Positions 23,528 through 36,600 of a stretch of DNA of 64,000 nt are shown here, one piece after another. Where the stretch lies: assembly GCA_033725935.1 (NCBI GenBank), contig MU867062.1:682001-746000 (forward strand), in the 5' to 3' direction. The translations under genes and the position numbers were made by a program. The notes under the pieces were generated by a model that worked only from the letters and a program-made list of their open reading frames with translations, made no database searches and was not told the origin of the DNA. The stretch's first letter is position 1. Every line of letters starts with the position of its first letter. The DNA is from Cladorrhinum sp. PSN259 (taxonomy: Eukaryota; Ascomycota; Sordariomycetes; Sordariales; Podosporaceae).

Positions 23528-26500
23528 CTAAGAAGAGGGCTTGAGCGGTGCAGGCTTCACCGCATCCATCGTAGACTGTTGTTGCTGCTGATCATCCCCA
23601 TCGTTAACGCGAATCTCAGCAACCTTATCGCTGGCTCCATCATCCTCATCCATCATGCCAAGAGGCGGTACTTTATGAAGAACCCCACCGCCCTGCGCAT
23701 TCTGAAGCTCCCAAGTCTGTTCAGCAATGTGACCAAGGTACGCCTGAGCCTCATCAGTTGGAGGCGGAATCTCCTCTTGGTACGGTGTATAGCTTCCTTC
23801 CAAATCAAGCTGAAGCTGTTCCGCAGGGCCAATCTCTCCTTCGATGAAGCCTCCTTGTTGGTGAGGTCCCATAAACACTCGTTCTATTGGATCTTCTGCA
23901 CCGCCAAAAGTTGCCTCATCGCCAATAGCCGTGACAGACCTCGGAATGCCATGAAACTCTGGTGCATCATCGCCAAAGTCACCCACATCCCCACCAAGCG
24001 ACGAATTCCCATCGTTCTGCGCAACGTCGCTGGCGATATCCGACGCATCAGAGTTCACCTTACTATTGGTATTGATATTGGCAAATGTCCAGTTAGTTGA
24101 TGGGTTTATAACACCAGCCATGCCATCATAATCCTGATCCTGGTTCATATCAATGGCCTCGTCGTCGTCCCCCTCGATGCTATTATGAAGCGTCTCCTGC
24201 GCGCTCCACGTTGTCGATAGAGGTGCGCCCACGTCCATATCGTCGTCTCCCCCAATGGTGGCCTGGTATGACGGCAGTTCATTAACCAAACCACGTTTTC
24301 CCAGAAGGAGAGTTTGACCTGCTCCGGTCGAAGCGCTCGGCGATCCACGAAGGGAGGAGCCTTGGCCGAGACGCTGCTCTTCCCCCGACTCGGAAGCGCC
24401 TGCGTCGTACTTTTCAAAGATCTCTCGGAACTTGAAACCGCCCAGAGGCACCTCAGACCGTCTTCGGTAAAACAAGAGATACGCTGCAGAACTAACCACC
24501 TTTTGAGGGTCTTGTGTCTTGCTGACGGATGTATCTGAGCCACAGTGTTAGTAAGTCTGCTGCTGTGGTACTTGGCCTATGCATGGAAGCGTGTTTACTC
24601 ACCATTGTATTCATACCACTGATCGTCATTGAAGTTCTTGGCATACGCAGTATAGTGACCGCCACCCAAGCCTCCCCAGTGGTCATCGACAGCAATCAGG
24701 TCATAGATCTCCTGTTTGCCATCCTCCTTGTCAATGACGCGAGAGCTGAGATCTAGGCCCTCGACAGGGAAGTCGACGAGTGTATCAAGCTTGTCTCTCC
24801 TGAATCCGCTGGAACTAAAGCGCTTGAGATGCACAACGAGAATATCTGGTGTTTTCCACAGATCAAACTTCTTGCTCGCCCGCTGGTGCGCCTTACAGCG
24901 GGGGCAATACCAAGTGTCCTGCTCTGACAGGATCTCTTCCTTCTGGAATTCATCCAAGCAGTCATTCAAAGTGATGCCGTGTTTCTTGCGCATCTGCCGC
25001 TGCTTCTTCTTAGCTTCTAAGACTGGGTCTTGGAGGGTCTCCGCGTTGGTTCCATAGGTATACAAGCCGCCTCCTTCCTCTCCACCAAAGAGGGTCTCGA
25101 GCACGTCTTCAGCCCACTCGCAGATGATGCCTTCGCCCAGACGTACCAGGGGCCCCTCAGAATCATCTTCCAAATTGGCCTGTTGGTATGATTGATTGGC
25201 CCGAGCGTTGCGCTGCTGTTTTTCAAGGCGCTTCTTACCCTTCTTGCCGTAGGTCGCCTGTTGACGATTCTTCATCTTCTTCCTCCCGCCTCGGACAGTT
25301 GCCGGACTGAGCGGGGCTGATGGTCGTGCTCCCAGATTCCCAGCTGAGGTCAAAAGGGAATCTTCTTCTGCGTCACTCTCATCATTCATGCGAGTGACAG
25401 GGGCCGTGTCGTCGCTACCGCTTCCCTCGGACCCCTCCCACGACCCTGGACTCCGCATCTCCACATCAGATACAATTGGTTTAGGTAACCTACTGCTGAG
25501 GCTAGGGTATTGGTTTCCGTGGTTGGCGGACTGCCAGCCTGTAGGGATTCCCCCGCTACCGTCCTGGAAGTAGCACATGTTGAATAAGTTCTGAAGATTG
25601 GCCGGAAGAAACTCTTGTGGATCGATCCATTTAGGTCGACGTTTGTTGAACTGCTTCAGAACATTGACTGGCTCCTGGCTCGGCGTAGACAGCACCGCGG
25701 GTTTCGCAGAGGCCGAGTCGCTCATGGTGACATCAACAATATCTTCTTCACCCTCGACCGACTTTGCCACGATCTTGGTATCACTAGAATCTGCATCAGA
25801 TGCCGTGTTGAGCAATTCTGGGTCTGTGGCCTCCACATCAGCCTCGTCATCGACGGCGCTCGAAATGTCATAGGTCGTGAAGGTAGCGATCTTCTCAATA
25901 ATCTTCCTCCTGATGACATTATCATCACGCGCTTCGCTGGGAGATAGGACAATGAAATGCGGTGGTGGGTTCAAGGCTGCTTCGTGCTTTCCTCCTTTCT
26001 TCACCTTGTCAGACAAGTGTATGATCGGAACAACCATCCGTTCTGCCATGGGGTCATCCCAAGACGGCTTTTCCTCATCATCTTCGTCATTGTTCAACAA
26101 TGATCGATACTTTTGCTTTTTAGCAGGCTTTGGCGCCCGAATGTTTGTCGGCGAGGATTCAAGCTCGTAGACAGCAGGTGTGTCATTGCTGCCAATTTCC
26201 TCTGAAACAGTCGCAGTATCATCGTAATGCTTGAAAAACTTGTTCTGGAACTCTTCACTTGCCATGAGATTTTCGACAGGAACTCCAACCCGTGCCGATA
26301 TGTACTGTTTGAGTGCCTTGATACTGCTGTTTTTATCAAGGTCGACAACCATATTAACGGGGCGATCATTCAGGGGGTAATACTTGATGGTGTGCGTCCA
26401 GGAGTTCGCCATTGGAAGCGGCAATGTAAGGTTAGTGAATGGATCAAAGGTAATGCTGACCTTGCTGCATTGAGGGCACACAAGGGTTGACTGATACATG

Positions 26501-28438
26501 CCAGTGAAAAGGTCGGCAATTACCGAGTCGTCTCTTTTTTTTGTTATATCCCACACTTGCATAGCCAGCTGGCGAATGGCAGCCGGGTTGCCGATCATCT
26601 CATCAGTTGAATCTGGCTTCTCAATGTAGGGCTTCTTCTTGATACGATTCAGGTCCTCCTGGAGGCCATCAAGCAGCCAGCCAAGGAACTCCTGTGAGTC
26701 TTGCTGCCCGTATCCGGAAAAAGTAGGGGCATAGCGTCCAATCACGCCCTTGAAATTGCGTGGAGCAACAGAGTTTGGCGTGGGGTCCCTGTATATCTCG
26801 TCAAGAAGCCGTCCATATGCAGCCGCTACATCACCATTGTGAGAAAGCGGGTTGTCAGGATTAATTTCTTTGTGAGCCTCGTGGGTCAAGAAATACTTGG
26901 TAAGCTCCTCAACACTTCTTAGACACTGTAAGGCCGAGTTCATATAGCATGTGTTGCCTAGGTTCTGAAGGCCAACACAGCCATTGGTTCGTCCCGATTT
27001 TTGTTGTGCCCGGCCCCTAGTAAGAGGTGCAGTTTGGAGGGCAGGACTATTCCTCCCACTGCTGCTACTGCGGACTGGGCCCGTGAGGCTTGTCGAGGTA
27101 CCGCGAGCCGCTGCACCCTTTTCCTTGACACCGTGATAAGAAGTGAGAGTAGAGACAAACTCTTTTTCGACAGACTCGTCAATGACAAGCGTTTCGTCAA
27201 CGGCAAGGCCCACTAGAGCCAGACTCTTTTTTCCGTTATAGTTGGGATTCACGGTGGTGTCTTCTGATTCGACCAACGCACGATCAACACCCTTTTCAAG
27301 CTTTAGGAACGAGGCAACATCGACGAGCATTTCCGGCCATGACCCAGGAACCGCAGGGAGGTGATTAAGAACCTCAGGCTCCCGGCCTGGAGAGTCTGGT
27401 GGCGTCTCCATTCCGGACGGCGTAGAAGCAGAGGTGGGCTCAGTCGCCGGGATAGTCTGTAGGATTCTCCATACCCGTACTTTGGTTGTGGGTGCGACAC
27501 CAGCAAGGCTTTTGGCCTGTTTCAAGAACTTGTGATATGCGCAAGAGGTGCTCTGCACAATGATTGGAGGGGCAGGCTTCCTCAGCTTGATCTCTTGCTC
27601 AATCGGGATTGGACTATGCTCCGACCATAACCGGTGGATGGTAAACACTGGAGGGTAGAACTCATACTGAATGGCGGGGTCGCTAACCGCATCAGGGGCA
27701 GTGTTGTGGGCAATCCGAATAATAGGCTTCTGGCCGGCAGTCAGGCCATACCATGACAACAGCATATCCCAGGCGTCTTTGGGAAACAGCTCGAAGTGTT
27801 CCGCGCCGAGTCCTGGCTTCAGTTTCACGCACTCCACGCCGTTCGAATCGGTGAAGATGGCCTGAATAATATCTGAGTTGTCAACCGCCCCTAAGGCTCC
27901 TTGTGGCGCCTCCTTGCTTGCAAATTTGGGATCCGACCCGAACGCCTGAGCGCGGTTGAGCCATTTCCTTGAAACTAGATATGCTTCGTCTCCCTCCTTG
28001 GGTGCAGTTTCTGCAAAAGCCTTGACGAGAGTCTCGATGGCCTTAATTTGCTGATCAAGTGGGGGGATGTCTGGCTTACGTCTTAGTAAAAAATCTTCCG
28101 ATATAGCCAAATATGAACCTACCGGTGCGGAGAGGGAGCTCTATCCTTTCGACATTTGCCAACTCGATTTCCTTAACCTCTGCAGACTCAGATTTGCTGG
28201 TTTTTGCAGCAGCTGGTGCGTCTGAGGCAGGTGCAGGTGCATGCGCTGACACTGACACACCTTCCATGGCATCTTCTTTTATTTCACTTTTATCTGCAGT
28301 CTCTGCCTTGGTATCGGGCTCCATGATCATATCAACATCCTCCCTACCATCTGCATTTTCTTGTTCTGGCTCCATGCTCGATGCTGGCCGCTTAAGCGGG
28401 GAGGATGAGCGGTGGGGATAATCCGCTGCACCACCCAT
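23528..28438 (-). CDS. ubp12: ubiquitin-specific protease, Ubp12-like (DUSP + USP)
   Basis: Cysteine protease that removes ubiquitin. Exons are 28438-28123, 28070-24603 and 24534-23528, with introns of 52 and 68 bp carrying TACTAAG and TACTAAC branch sites, giving 1,596 aa. After an acidic, disordered N-terminus comes a DUSP domain (about 132-222; AYLVSRKWLNRAQAF). The USP core has catalytic Cys480 in NLGNTCYMNSALQCL, a Cys-box zinc pair (LVCPQCSKVS), a long acidic insertion, CPRCKAHQRASKKFDLWKTP, VHLKRFSSSGFRRDKLD and catalytic His1244 in GGGHYTAYAKN. The C-terminal tail is acidic and Gln-rich. Domain order and size match fungal Ubp12 orthologues. The start is uncertain: 28438 is the first in-frame ATG, but the frame stays open upstream (see 28439-28846). 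Confidence 0.93.
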
Positions 28439-28846
28439 AAGAGCACGGTGGACTGAATGGTGGAGAGAGTTGTGGTTTATCTGGTTCCCCTGAAACCCCG
28501 AGTCGGCGAAATCTAAGGGTGCTTGGTCGACGTCGATTGAGAAGTCTGCCGAGACGGTACACGGGGAACTTGCAGCTTCGGAGGGTGAGTCGTCGGTGAG
28601 GGAACTACCCTGGGTCTGCAAACGTGGCGGCACACCCGTCGCAGGGAGCGAATCGGCACGGACGTAGGTGGGAGTATCGAGACCCGAAGTCGAGACGGCG
28701 GTAGAAAAAGAAAAGGTGGGTTCTTGATCTAGTTCAGTCGAGGGCAGCACCAGGTCTTCAGGCTTGGGCTCCCTGGTCGCCTGGCGGGTTCTTCTCCGTT
28801 TCTTTTGGGAAGACGTGGTGAAGGCGAGCTGCCTGTGCAGCTCCAA
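28439..28846 (-). other. open, protein-like extension upstream of the first ubp12 ATG
   Basis: The ubp12 frame continues upstream from 28438 without a stop to about 29208, and the part nearest the gene looks coding (KKRRRTRQATREPKPEDLVL, ADFSIDVDQAPLDFADSGF). There is no in-frame ATG in this stretch; 28846 itself is TTG. Either an upstream exon supplies the start, a near-cognate codon is used, or this is leader with chance openness. Candidate acceptors include the CAG just after 28838 (TGCACAG). Confidence 0.4.
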
Positions 28847-30157
28847 AAGTGCCGGGCGGGTGGTTGTATTTGTGGTATTTTGTAATAGGTGGTGGAAATA
28901 CGGAGAAGTCGGTGGATATGGCGAGACCAGCCGAAAGCGATTACACTGGATAGAAGCGATACCTAAATTGCTGCGATACTGGAGACTGCGAGCGGTAGGG
29001 ATGACCGCCTAACAACAGCGGCAGCAGCAAGTAAACAGCCGGGTTCCGTGATGATGCATCAAGCAGCCAACCTGAACAACCGACCAAAAACGACGACAAC
29101 AACAACGTGCTGCAACGTGAAAACTGGAAAATCGCAAGGCCAGGGTTGTGAGCGGGCCTTGCTGGGTCGTCAGGGTTGCGAATACCTCAAAAGGAAAAAA
29201 AAAAAAAAAAAAACCGATCAGTGGTCAGAAAGAGTACGCAAAAGGGATTCCCCAGACTTGATTTTGCCAGCCGCTGTGTTGCGCTGCTACGCGGGTTGTC
29301 AGTCGCCTTTGAGGTCTGGGCACAGTTGGTAGGAGCCTGTTGGTGCCGTTCAATCCTGGTTTTTTTTCCCGGTCTTTTTTTACCTCTGTGCCCGCCAAAG
29401 TGGAGATCATACAACATTCCATCTTTGATCTTACACTATGTGTATTTTTTTTGTAACAGCTTTGAAATGATTCTGCCACATATTGAAGCACTCTTCTAGA
29501 CTTGCGCATTTCTTTGATTTTGGCCCCCAATCAAGCATTTCCTCACCAATCTTGATTGGATTGAGACAACTTCTAAAAATACATACAGCCATTTCATAAC
29601 ACTCTATGATGTAGGTAATGGGCAATGTATTCCATCTCAAACCCAAACCCCGTCAGGCACATCCGCTCACCCCTCATTACTGAAATGCCGTGTTATCCAA
29701 CAGCACACGCACAAGACGTCCGTGACGGTTGACGACCCAACACGCCCCTCTCCCGCCACAATGAGCCTGCTGTTTGGCACTGCTTTCGTGCTGTGAAACA
29801 TCTTGCCGGGCTGTCATATTACGAATGCAAGTGTCAGTTAACTTTGACCAACTCAAGCCTAGCTCGCCATCAACGATTCAAAATCTCCTCACCGGAACAT
29901 TTGGCAAAAAGGACGGGAAACAGCTCATAAGTAAGCAGCCGGTCAAGCTAACAAAAAAAACAAAGCAGGAAAATAATTGCGCGTATTAGCTCTATCTGAT
30001 AGTGTTTGACTTTTGAAAAAAGGAAATCATAATGTCAAGTTTGACGTCAATGGCCATTCTAGAAATGGGTATCATCACATGCCCCCCATATTATTTTCAC
30101 CTCTTGTTCTCATTCCACCTCAGTCCTGACCGACTCGCAAAAACGGGACCAATAACC
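28847..30157. other. ubp12 leader/promoter and ste23 3' flank
   Basis: It contains a 16-codon upstream ORF on the minus strand (29059-29009, rich in cysteine codons), a run of about 19 A at 29199-29217 on the plus strand (poly-T in the ubp12 leader direction), and AT-rich DNA towards 30158. No further gene is supported. Confidence 0.45.
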
Positions 30158-33100
30158 TCACAGTTTTGCGTCCAGGTCCTCAAACTCACTGAGATCCTTC
30201 TCAGGACATGGACCCTTGGTAGTTGCCAGCCCTGCCTTGAAATCGTGAACATCTGTGATAAAGACTGGAGTCGTACCATTCGACGACGGTGGATCCGCAT
30301 CCTTGACCACTCCGTTGCCAGGCCCATGCTCTGCATGGAGCTTCCTCCAGACCGCAACGGCAGGATCAATCTTGGTCTCTGCCACATTGAGGCTGTGGAG
30401 GAGATACTCCTTGAGCGCCAACACCTCCTTCTCCTCGTCGTGCCCAGCTGCACTTAGTTTAGACTGGAGATCAGTCGCCGCCTGAGCTGCAACAGTCTCG
30501 CTCAAACTCAACGTCTTGATGAGGTCTGAAATCTGCTTCGTTGTCACATCGCTTTTGGCCTGTGCCTCCAAGTAAATGGCGAGCTTCGCACGATTCGGCG
30601 ACGATGGATTGATAAAGTGATTAAAGAAGTCAATAAGATCGGTCTTGGAGATTGGCTTGAGATGAGCAACATCTCTCTCGGCTGTAAAAATTGGCCATGT
30701 TAGCCATCAGCAAATATATCGGAGTCGTAAAGAGCGACTTACCGTCATCAAAAGCATAGTACTCGTTGTCGATATGACCCCAGTGCTTGTTGGTTTCCTG
30801 TTCCAGGTGCTTAGATTTCTCTAAAAGTTTGTCGATCAAGCTTCGCTTGTGCTTCTCAAATTCCTCGCCGCTCATGTCTTCCAGCGCCTTGGGCATGCTG
30901 TCCAGGAACATCTCAATTCTACTCTCGAGATACGGGGCTGTCTTCTCACTCTGAATTGTGAAGTAAATGCCATTAGTAGTGATGCTCGTCCAGGGGCCGC
31001 AGAATACGACATAGCCAAGTTGCTCCTTGGTCCGAAGCTGATTGAAGCATGGCTCAGTCATGATCTGGGCAAGCAACAACCTCCTGGCCTTGCGTGGCCT
31101 GTCAGCCTTCTCGCCCGTGTAGAGATAATACTCAATGCAGTGATTAACGTTCGCAGGATCTTTAAGTGTCTTTCTCCAAATGTAGTTGGACCCAGGAGGA
31201 AGGACCAGGCCGCGGCGAATCTTCCATTGCTGTGGAGGGAGGATTCGCGGCTTGAGCATCGACGAGGCCAAGTCCGTGAGTTTGAGCGCATCCTCCTTGT
31301 AGAAATTTCCGTGGACGAAAACCTCCAAGTGCATCTGAGCAAGTAGTTCCCGCTTGAATGAGCGTATCGTCTCGGGGGTCATGGCAGGCAATTCAGCGGC
31401 GATCTCCTCAACAGCACTTCCACCGTCGATCGTGAGCCAAGTTAGGTAGTTTCCAACCTGGTGCCAGGGTGCCGAAAGCTCCCAGTTGTCATAACCGCGG
31501 ACGAGACGCTCTTTAATGATAGCAAACCTCTCGTCCTTAACTTCAAGATCCCGCACCGTCGCCAGCACCTGTTCGAGAAGCACAGCAAGCTTGTCATTAT
31601 AACCCGATACATCAAGGTAGAGTCCCCTTGCGTCGGTGTAGACGGTATATTCCAAACCAGCCAACTCGGCGTCGTATGAATACTCCTCTAGCGCATCCTT
31701 GATGAGCTCTGTGACGAGTCTTGCCTTCGCCCGGCTGGCCGCCCCGTTAATAACGGGGGTTCTGCAGCGGACAGCGAAGGTTCCTTTGGGCACCCAAAAA
31801 GTGTCATCTTTCTTGAACCAGGTCCGTGCCACTTCGTCATTGCGGATGATTTTGGGCGCAACAGCTGGTGTTTGAATGTCCTTCTTCTCGACATCCAACT
31901 TGGTGGGAATAAAGTTGTTCTTATGTGGGAGATGAAGCTTAGCAGTACGGGTTGCGGGTGTGCTCGCCATAGCCGCCTTAATCTCGTCCATAAACTCTGT
32001 CGGAATACGTCGGCGAGTGTACTCAGTTCCGTACCACTTCTCCTTGTCTTCCCAAGTTTCAGGATCATCCGATGCTCCAGGGAAGTTCCTTCCCACAATG
32101 GTCATGAAGAAGTTGTCGGGGCGCAAGCAGTCGAGAGCCTTCTTGATGAGCTCAGGTTCGAATTTGCGTAGTCTGGAGTACCCAACAACCAGGTGTTCGC
32201 GAGGAATCGGCTTCTGCATTCTGTTGCTAATGCTGCTTGTGAACCTGTATGCGCGGGACTTCTGTAAGAACTTGAAATTGACATCGGATATGCCTTTCTG
32301 TTCTTCGAAAATCCATTCGAGGGGCTCCGACTCTCTCAGCATGGCAATGTATTCGAAAACAACCTTGACAACCTCCTTATAGTGTTTTTGTCCCTGTGTT
32401 ATTTGTAAGCTGAAGATGAACCTGGAAATTTTTGTTAAGAGGTGGCCTCATACCTCTTCTGTGAGAGTGATGGTGACATCAAAAACGTCGGGAGTGCCGG
32501 GACAAATCGCCCACGGCCCAGCTCCGAGAGCATTGGCCCACCCCTTGGACTTGATATAAGACATGATACTACCAGGGCCCTCATGTCCAATCAGGTGGCT
32601 AAGATAACGGCTGGGTTGTGACTCGTACAGCCTCTCCTGCTCATCGAATGGGAAACTGAGCGTGAGTTCCCGGGTATCCATCACTGGCTTCGCAAAGATC
32701 TGGACTCCAAGGCGCTCTCCATCATAGGGAACCTCGTCCTCCCACCGATTGAGCACCAGATCCTTGTTTACGACAGGCGAAAATAACTGGACCACCCAGG
32801 ACTGAATAACATCCAGCGGCTCTCTTCCAAGAACGCAAAGCTTCATGCGATTGGCGGAGTAGTGCTTCTCATAAAACTCGATAAACTTGTCTCTCACGTT
32901 GATACCTTTAGCCTCGGGTGCGATTTTGAGTGTTTGGAGGTTGCCTGTCGAGAAATGGCAATGTGGGTGCTTGGCGTTTGAAAGGCTTTTTTTGAGCTGG
33001 TGCAAACGCCACTGATCACTCTGCAGATTCTTCTTGTTCTCCGAGTCAACCGCTTGGAGCTCGCGGTCCAACGTTTCCTCAAGGAACAAGGGCTCGACGA

Positions 33101-33619
33101 AGAACTGGGAAAAGCGGTCCAGCGCTTCCAGCAACGGTGACGGGTTCGTCGCCGATGGCTCTTCGTCATTTTCAGGCTTGGCAGACACCTCAAAATGGTA
33201 GTTAGTTGATGTTGAAGCTGTGTAGGCATTCGTATGGCCGGCATGAGCCGACATGTACTGGCCGTAGGCGTTCTCGACTGGGTACTTCTTGGTGCCCATG
33301 AAAAGGAGCTGCATCCTGGTTAGCTATACAACAGCTCTGGCAGGGCTGGCTGCAGAAAGTTTACATGTTCTACGGCGTGAGCCATTCCCGGCATGTCATC
33401 TTCATCGCTAAACGCTCCTACGTTGACATCGCATGACGCACTGGCCTTGTCGGTTGTTGGGTCGTGTACTATCAGAACTTCTAGCTTGTTGGGGAGCCTG
33501 ATGACTCGGTAGCTGCGGTCATCGAGAGAAGGGATCTCAAGGTTCTCAGTGACAACCTCGACCTCAACCGAGAATGGTGGTGGTGGTGGTGGTGGTGGGG
33601 TGTTTCTGGAGCTAGCCAT
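30158..33619 (-). CDS. ste23: Ste23 / insulin-degrading-enzyme-type M16 metalloprotease
   Basis: Zinc metalloprotease of the insulysin family; in yeast Ste23 helps mature a-factor and degrades small peptides. Exons are 33619-33365, 33308-32454, 32393-30743 and 30681-30158, with introns of 56, 60 and 61 bp, giving 1,094 aa. The inverted zinc motif spans the first splice: HAVEH at residues 81-85, then LLFMGTKKYP, with third ligand Glu175 in ELQAVDSENKK. Further family blocks include GPGSIMSYIKSKGWANALGA, FKPRILPPQ-like M16 repeats and EQLGYVVFCGPWTSITTNGI. The N-terminus has an unusual run of prolines (MASSRNTPPPPPPPPF) encoded by a GGT/GTG repeat on the plus strand. The first ATG in frame is at 33619. 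Family identity is certain. Confidence 0.96.
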
Positions 33620-36600
33620 GGTGAATGAGTGTCGACGTTGAAACCAACAACGGGTAGCAAAGGAGAGTAGAGGACAAAAAATTTGTTGAGGAGGCACCAC
33701 CAAGCAACGACGGGCTTGATAAAGAGCCCGGAATCTGGAGAGGGAGAGGCGATCTTTGGCGGGGTGGAGAGCTGTTGGCAAAGAGGCGGCAAGACCAATG
33801 GCGATGGCTCGTCGGTAGCGGGGAGCTCTTGTGGGAACAAGTGGGGAGCGTGGAGACACTAGCAGTGCTAGGGTGGTTCCAGCGAGTTGGATTCCAGAAA
33901 GAATGGGGAGCACTAAATGTCCAGTAGCGCTCAGGGTGGGCAGGAACCGCAGGGTTGTGTGTGACCCAGCGGGTAACAGCGACTGTACGGCTTGCTGGAT
34001 CCCTGAGATGTACCTTTCGGTGTGAAGTATTGGGAAAGTATGTAAGTAGGTAATGAAGGCGAAGAGAGCGGCTGGTTTGTTGGATGATGAGTCGACGAGT
34101 TTAGAGATCCCAAGTGGGTTGGCCAGGAACCCCTGGTTAACCGTCCTTTATATATTTGTCTCGGGGCAGACGTCAGGACCGGCACAGAGAAGACAGTCCG
34201 CTTCGGACGTTTGTGTTGGTTAGAGAGCGGAATACTATTGGACCTGGCCTGACCTGTCTCAGGGGTGACAACGTACAGCGTCAAAAACCGCGCCTCGGGA
34301 AATGAATGGGGGAGCACGGGAGGAGAGTTGTGGAGCGAGCCGCTCAATGCTCTGTCTCTATAGCAGTATCAGTTACCGCGAGATATCGCCGGCGAAGAAG
34401 TTGTCCTTTGTTGAAGGGATGGACATCCAGAACTGGACCCTGTCCATTAGAGATTCGCCATATTACCAGGGTAAGGGTAAGATGGGTAACTCTGAGAGCG
34501 GGGGGGCGATGGCAGACAGGGGGGGGGGGGGAAGAAGCAACAGGGGCAGGGTAAAAGCAAGCAAGCCTCAAAGTTCTTCTGACAATCATCATCTGGAACC
34601 TTGGATCTATAGTGATAGCTACCACGCTAGTTTTGTACTTGTTGAGAATATTGTTGATGTACAAACGGTCATGCGCGTGCCGGCAGAGATTAGACGGCTA
34701 ACCACACGGGCAAAAATCGGTGAAGTGTCCTGGTAACAAGGTGGGATGGGGGAGAGGAAGGTAAGTACCTTGAACGAGGTGAAGGGGAGGGGAGGGGCGT
34801 GGACGTATAGCTAGGTAGAGAGCAAGCTTGTGCATATTCTACACTATCAACTGGGTATTGTAATAGCAGTTTTGCAAACCCCAACAATACATGCGCGAGC
34901 AGACCAAGGATATCTGGAGGAGAATTAAAGGTACTTACCGAAGCCGCACCCAGCGAGTTGCCCAAATACGAAGGTGAGTGAAAGATGTCTGAGTTGACAG
35001 AAGCCTAGACCCTGTGGGATGTGATCGGTCACGGTTCGGATTATTCGTCTTGTCAAGGAAGGAACAGAGGTCCCGCGCTTGGGAGGCAATTTTTTCCTTC
35101 CTGTTCGGTGCTCGGGAGATTAGTATGCCGGTCGTGGTCCCGGTGGCCTTACGCACGGCGCCAGAGAAAACAAACAATGTCGGAAAGGGAGATTGAAGGG
35201 TACGGCCCGCGCCTCGTACCTCCCAGGTCGTAGTTTGTGATCTGTACACGCTGGGACTCGAGAACTTGTTTCCCTGGCCGAAAAATGGGACCGCTGGCTG
35301 CTTCCGGAGGAAGAAGGAGTGACCAGCAATACAGCTGAGGACCCTGATGAACCTGTGGTGCCCGATGATGGCCGAGGGGCGTTGGATGATGTATTGCACT
35401 TTGGAACTCAAATGATGAAATGGGAAGAACATTCCCTCCCCTGCTCCCGTCTCGTCGGGACATCACACGAGCTGTCCGTATAACGTACGCAAGGCATATA
35501 ACGTGATCCATGACCTAACGGAGCCCAAAGGCGGCGTGTGCCGTCAGCATAAAAAACATTGATGGTGGTTCCAAACTGGAGTTGCGATGGCGATCCAATG
35601 TGGGGTCCATTTTCAGGCAGCTGATCCTATTGGACACACCTCTGCACCGACTTCCGGTTGGGGTCCGATAAGAGTATGCCTAAAGGCCAAGACTTCTTAA
35701 ATTCTGTAACTTTGTCCCTCCAACTTCAACTTTTCATCACGACCTACCTGCCGGTACCTGCTGTACGAGGCAGAGAGGCCGGGCAATCTTCTGTTTCACT
35801 AACGAGAAAAAACTCTCTTAGTGGCAATCGCTCGGTAGGCTCGCAGGCCCGTCATGGGTATCACATCTTCACAACCTTGGTACCTTGGTACCTTGGTTCA
35901 ACCACAGCCCTTCACCATCTTAGCTGCGTCTGGCGGTGATGCCTTGCGGCCCGACTCATACGTATCTACATGGGATTGCAACACCACCGAGTCTGAGAAG
36001 TCATTAGTTTTCTTATGAGACACAAGAGGTGTATATCGGACTGACATTACACCCCTCCAATAGCCTCTCCTCAGCCCTTCCAGCCGTATACCCATGCCCC
36101 CCAACTGTGGCTTTATAGGAGCCGTGGGATGCAGCGTGGGAATGTCTCACTTCGGAGGATTGTATCAACCACTACCCACGCTTCCTTCCATAACTGGCAC
36201 ATGCAGTAAACCGGACCTGGAAGGACGCCTTTCTTTTCTTCTTTGGCTCGATCTTCTGGCATGCTACTGCTTCATTCGATACCGATACACGGGGCAGTGG
36301 CTTATCCTACAAGACCACACCCTGTCCCCAAAACACATACACGTGGGAAGAGACAAGGACCTCTCCATTTCGCATGATTTTCTTGGACATCCCCCTCGGA
36401 CAACAACTCAATGCAGGCTGGTATTCTCTTCCTTCTAGAAGGCGGCCAGGATGCAACCCGGCCAGCAATTCCATATTGAGAGGGGCCGTTAGCGAGACCT
36501 CCCCAATTGTCGGTGTAAGAGAAATTTGAATCCCGGCAGAATATGCTGATGCAACAACGCCAACAACAAGCCTTTTTCTTTCTTTTTTTTGTTGATACGA

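Noticed and set aside
33365..33376. Loss of the zinc motif in the Ste23 protease, because exon 1 appears to read HAVEHVNF and then degenerate
   Set aside because: Splicing at GTAAAC (33364) to the acceptor before 33308 restores HAVEHLLFMGTKKYP, the normal family sequence.
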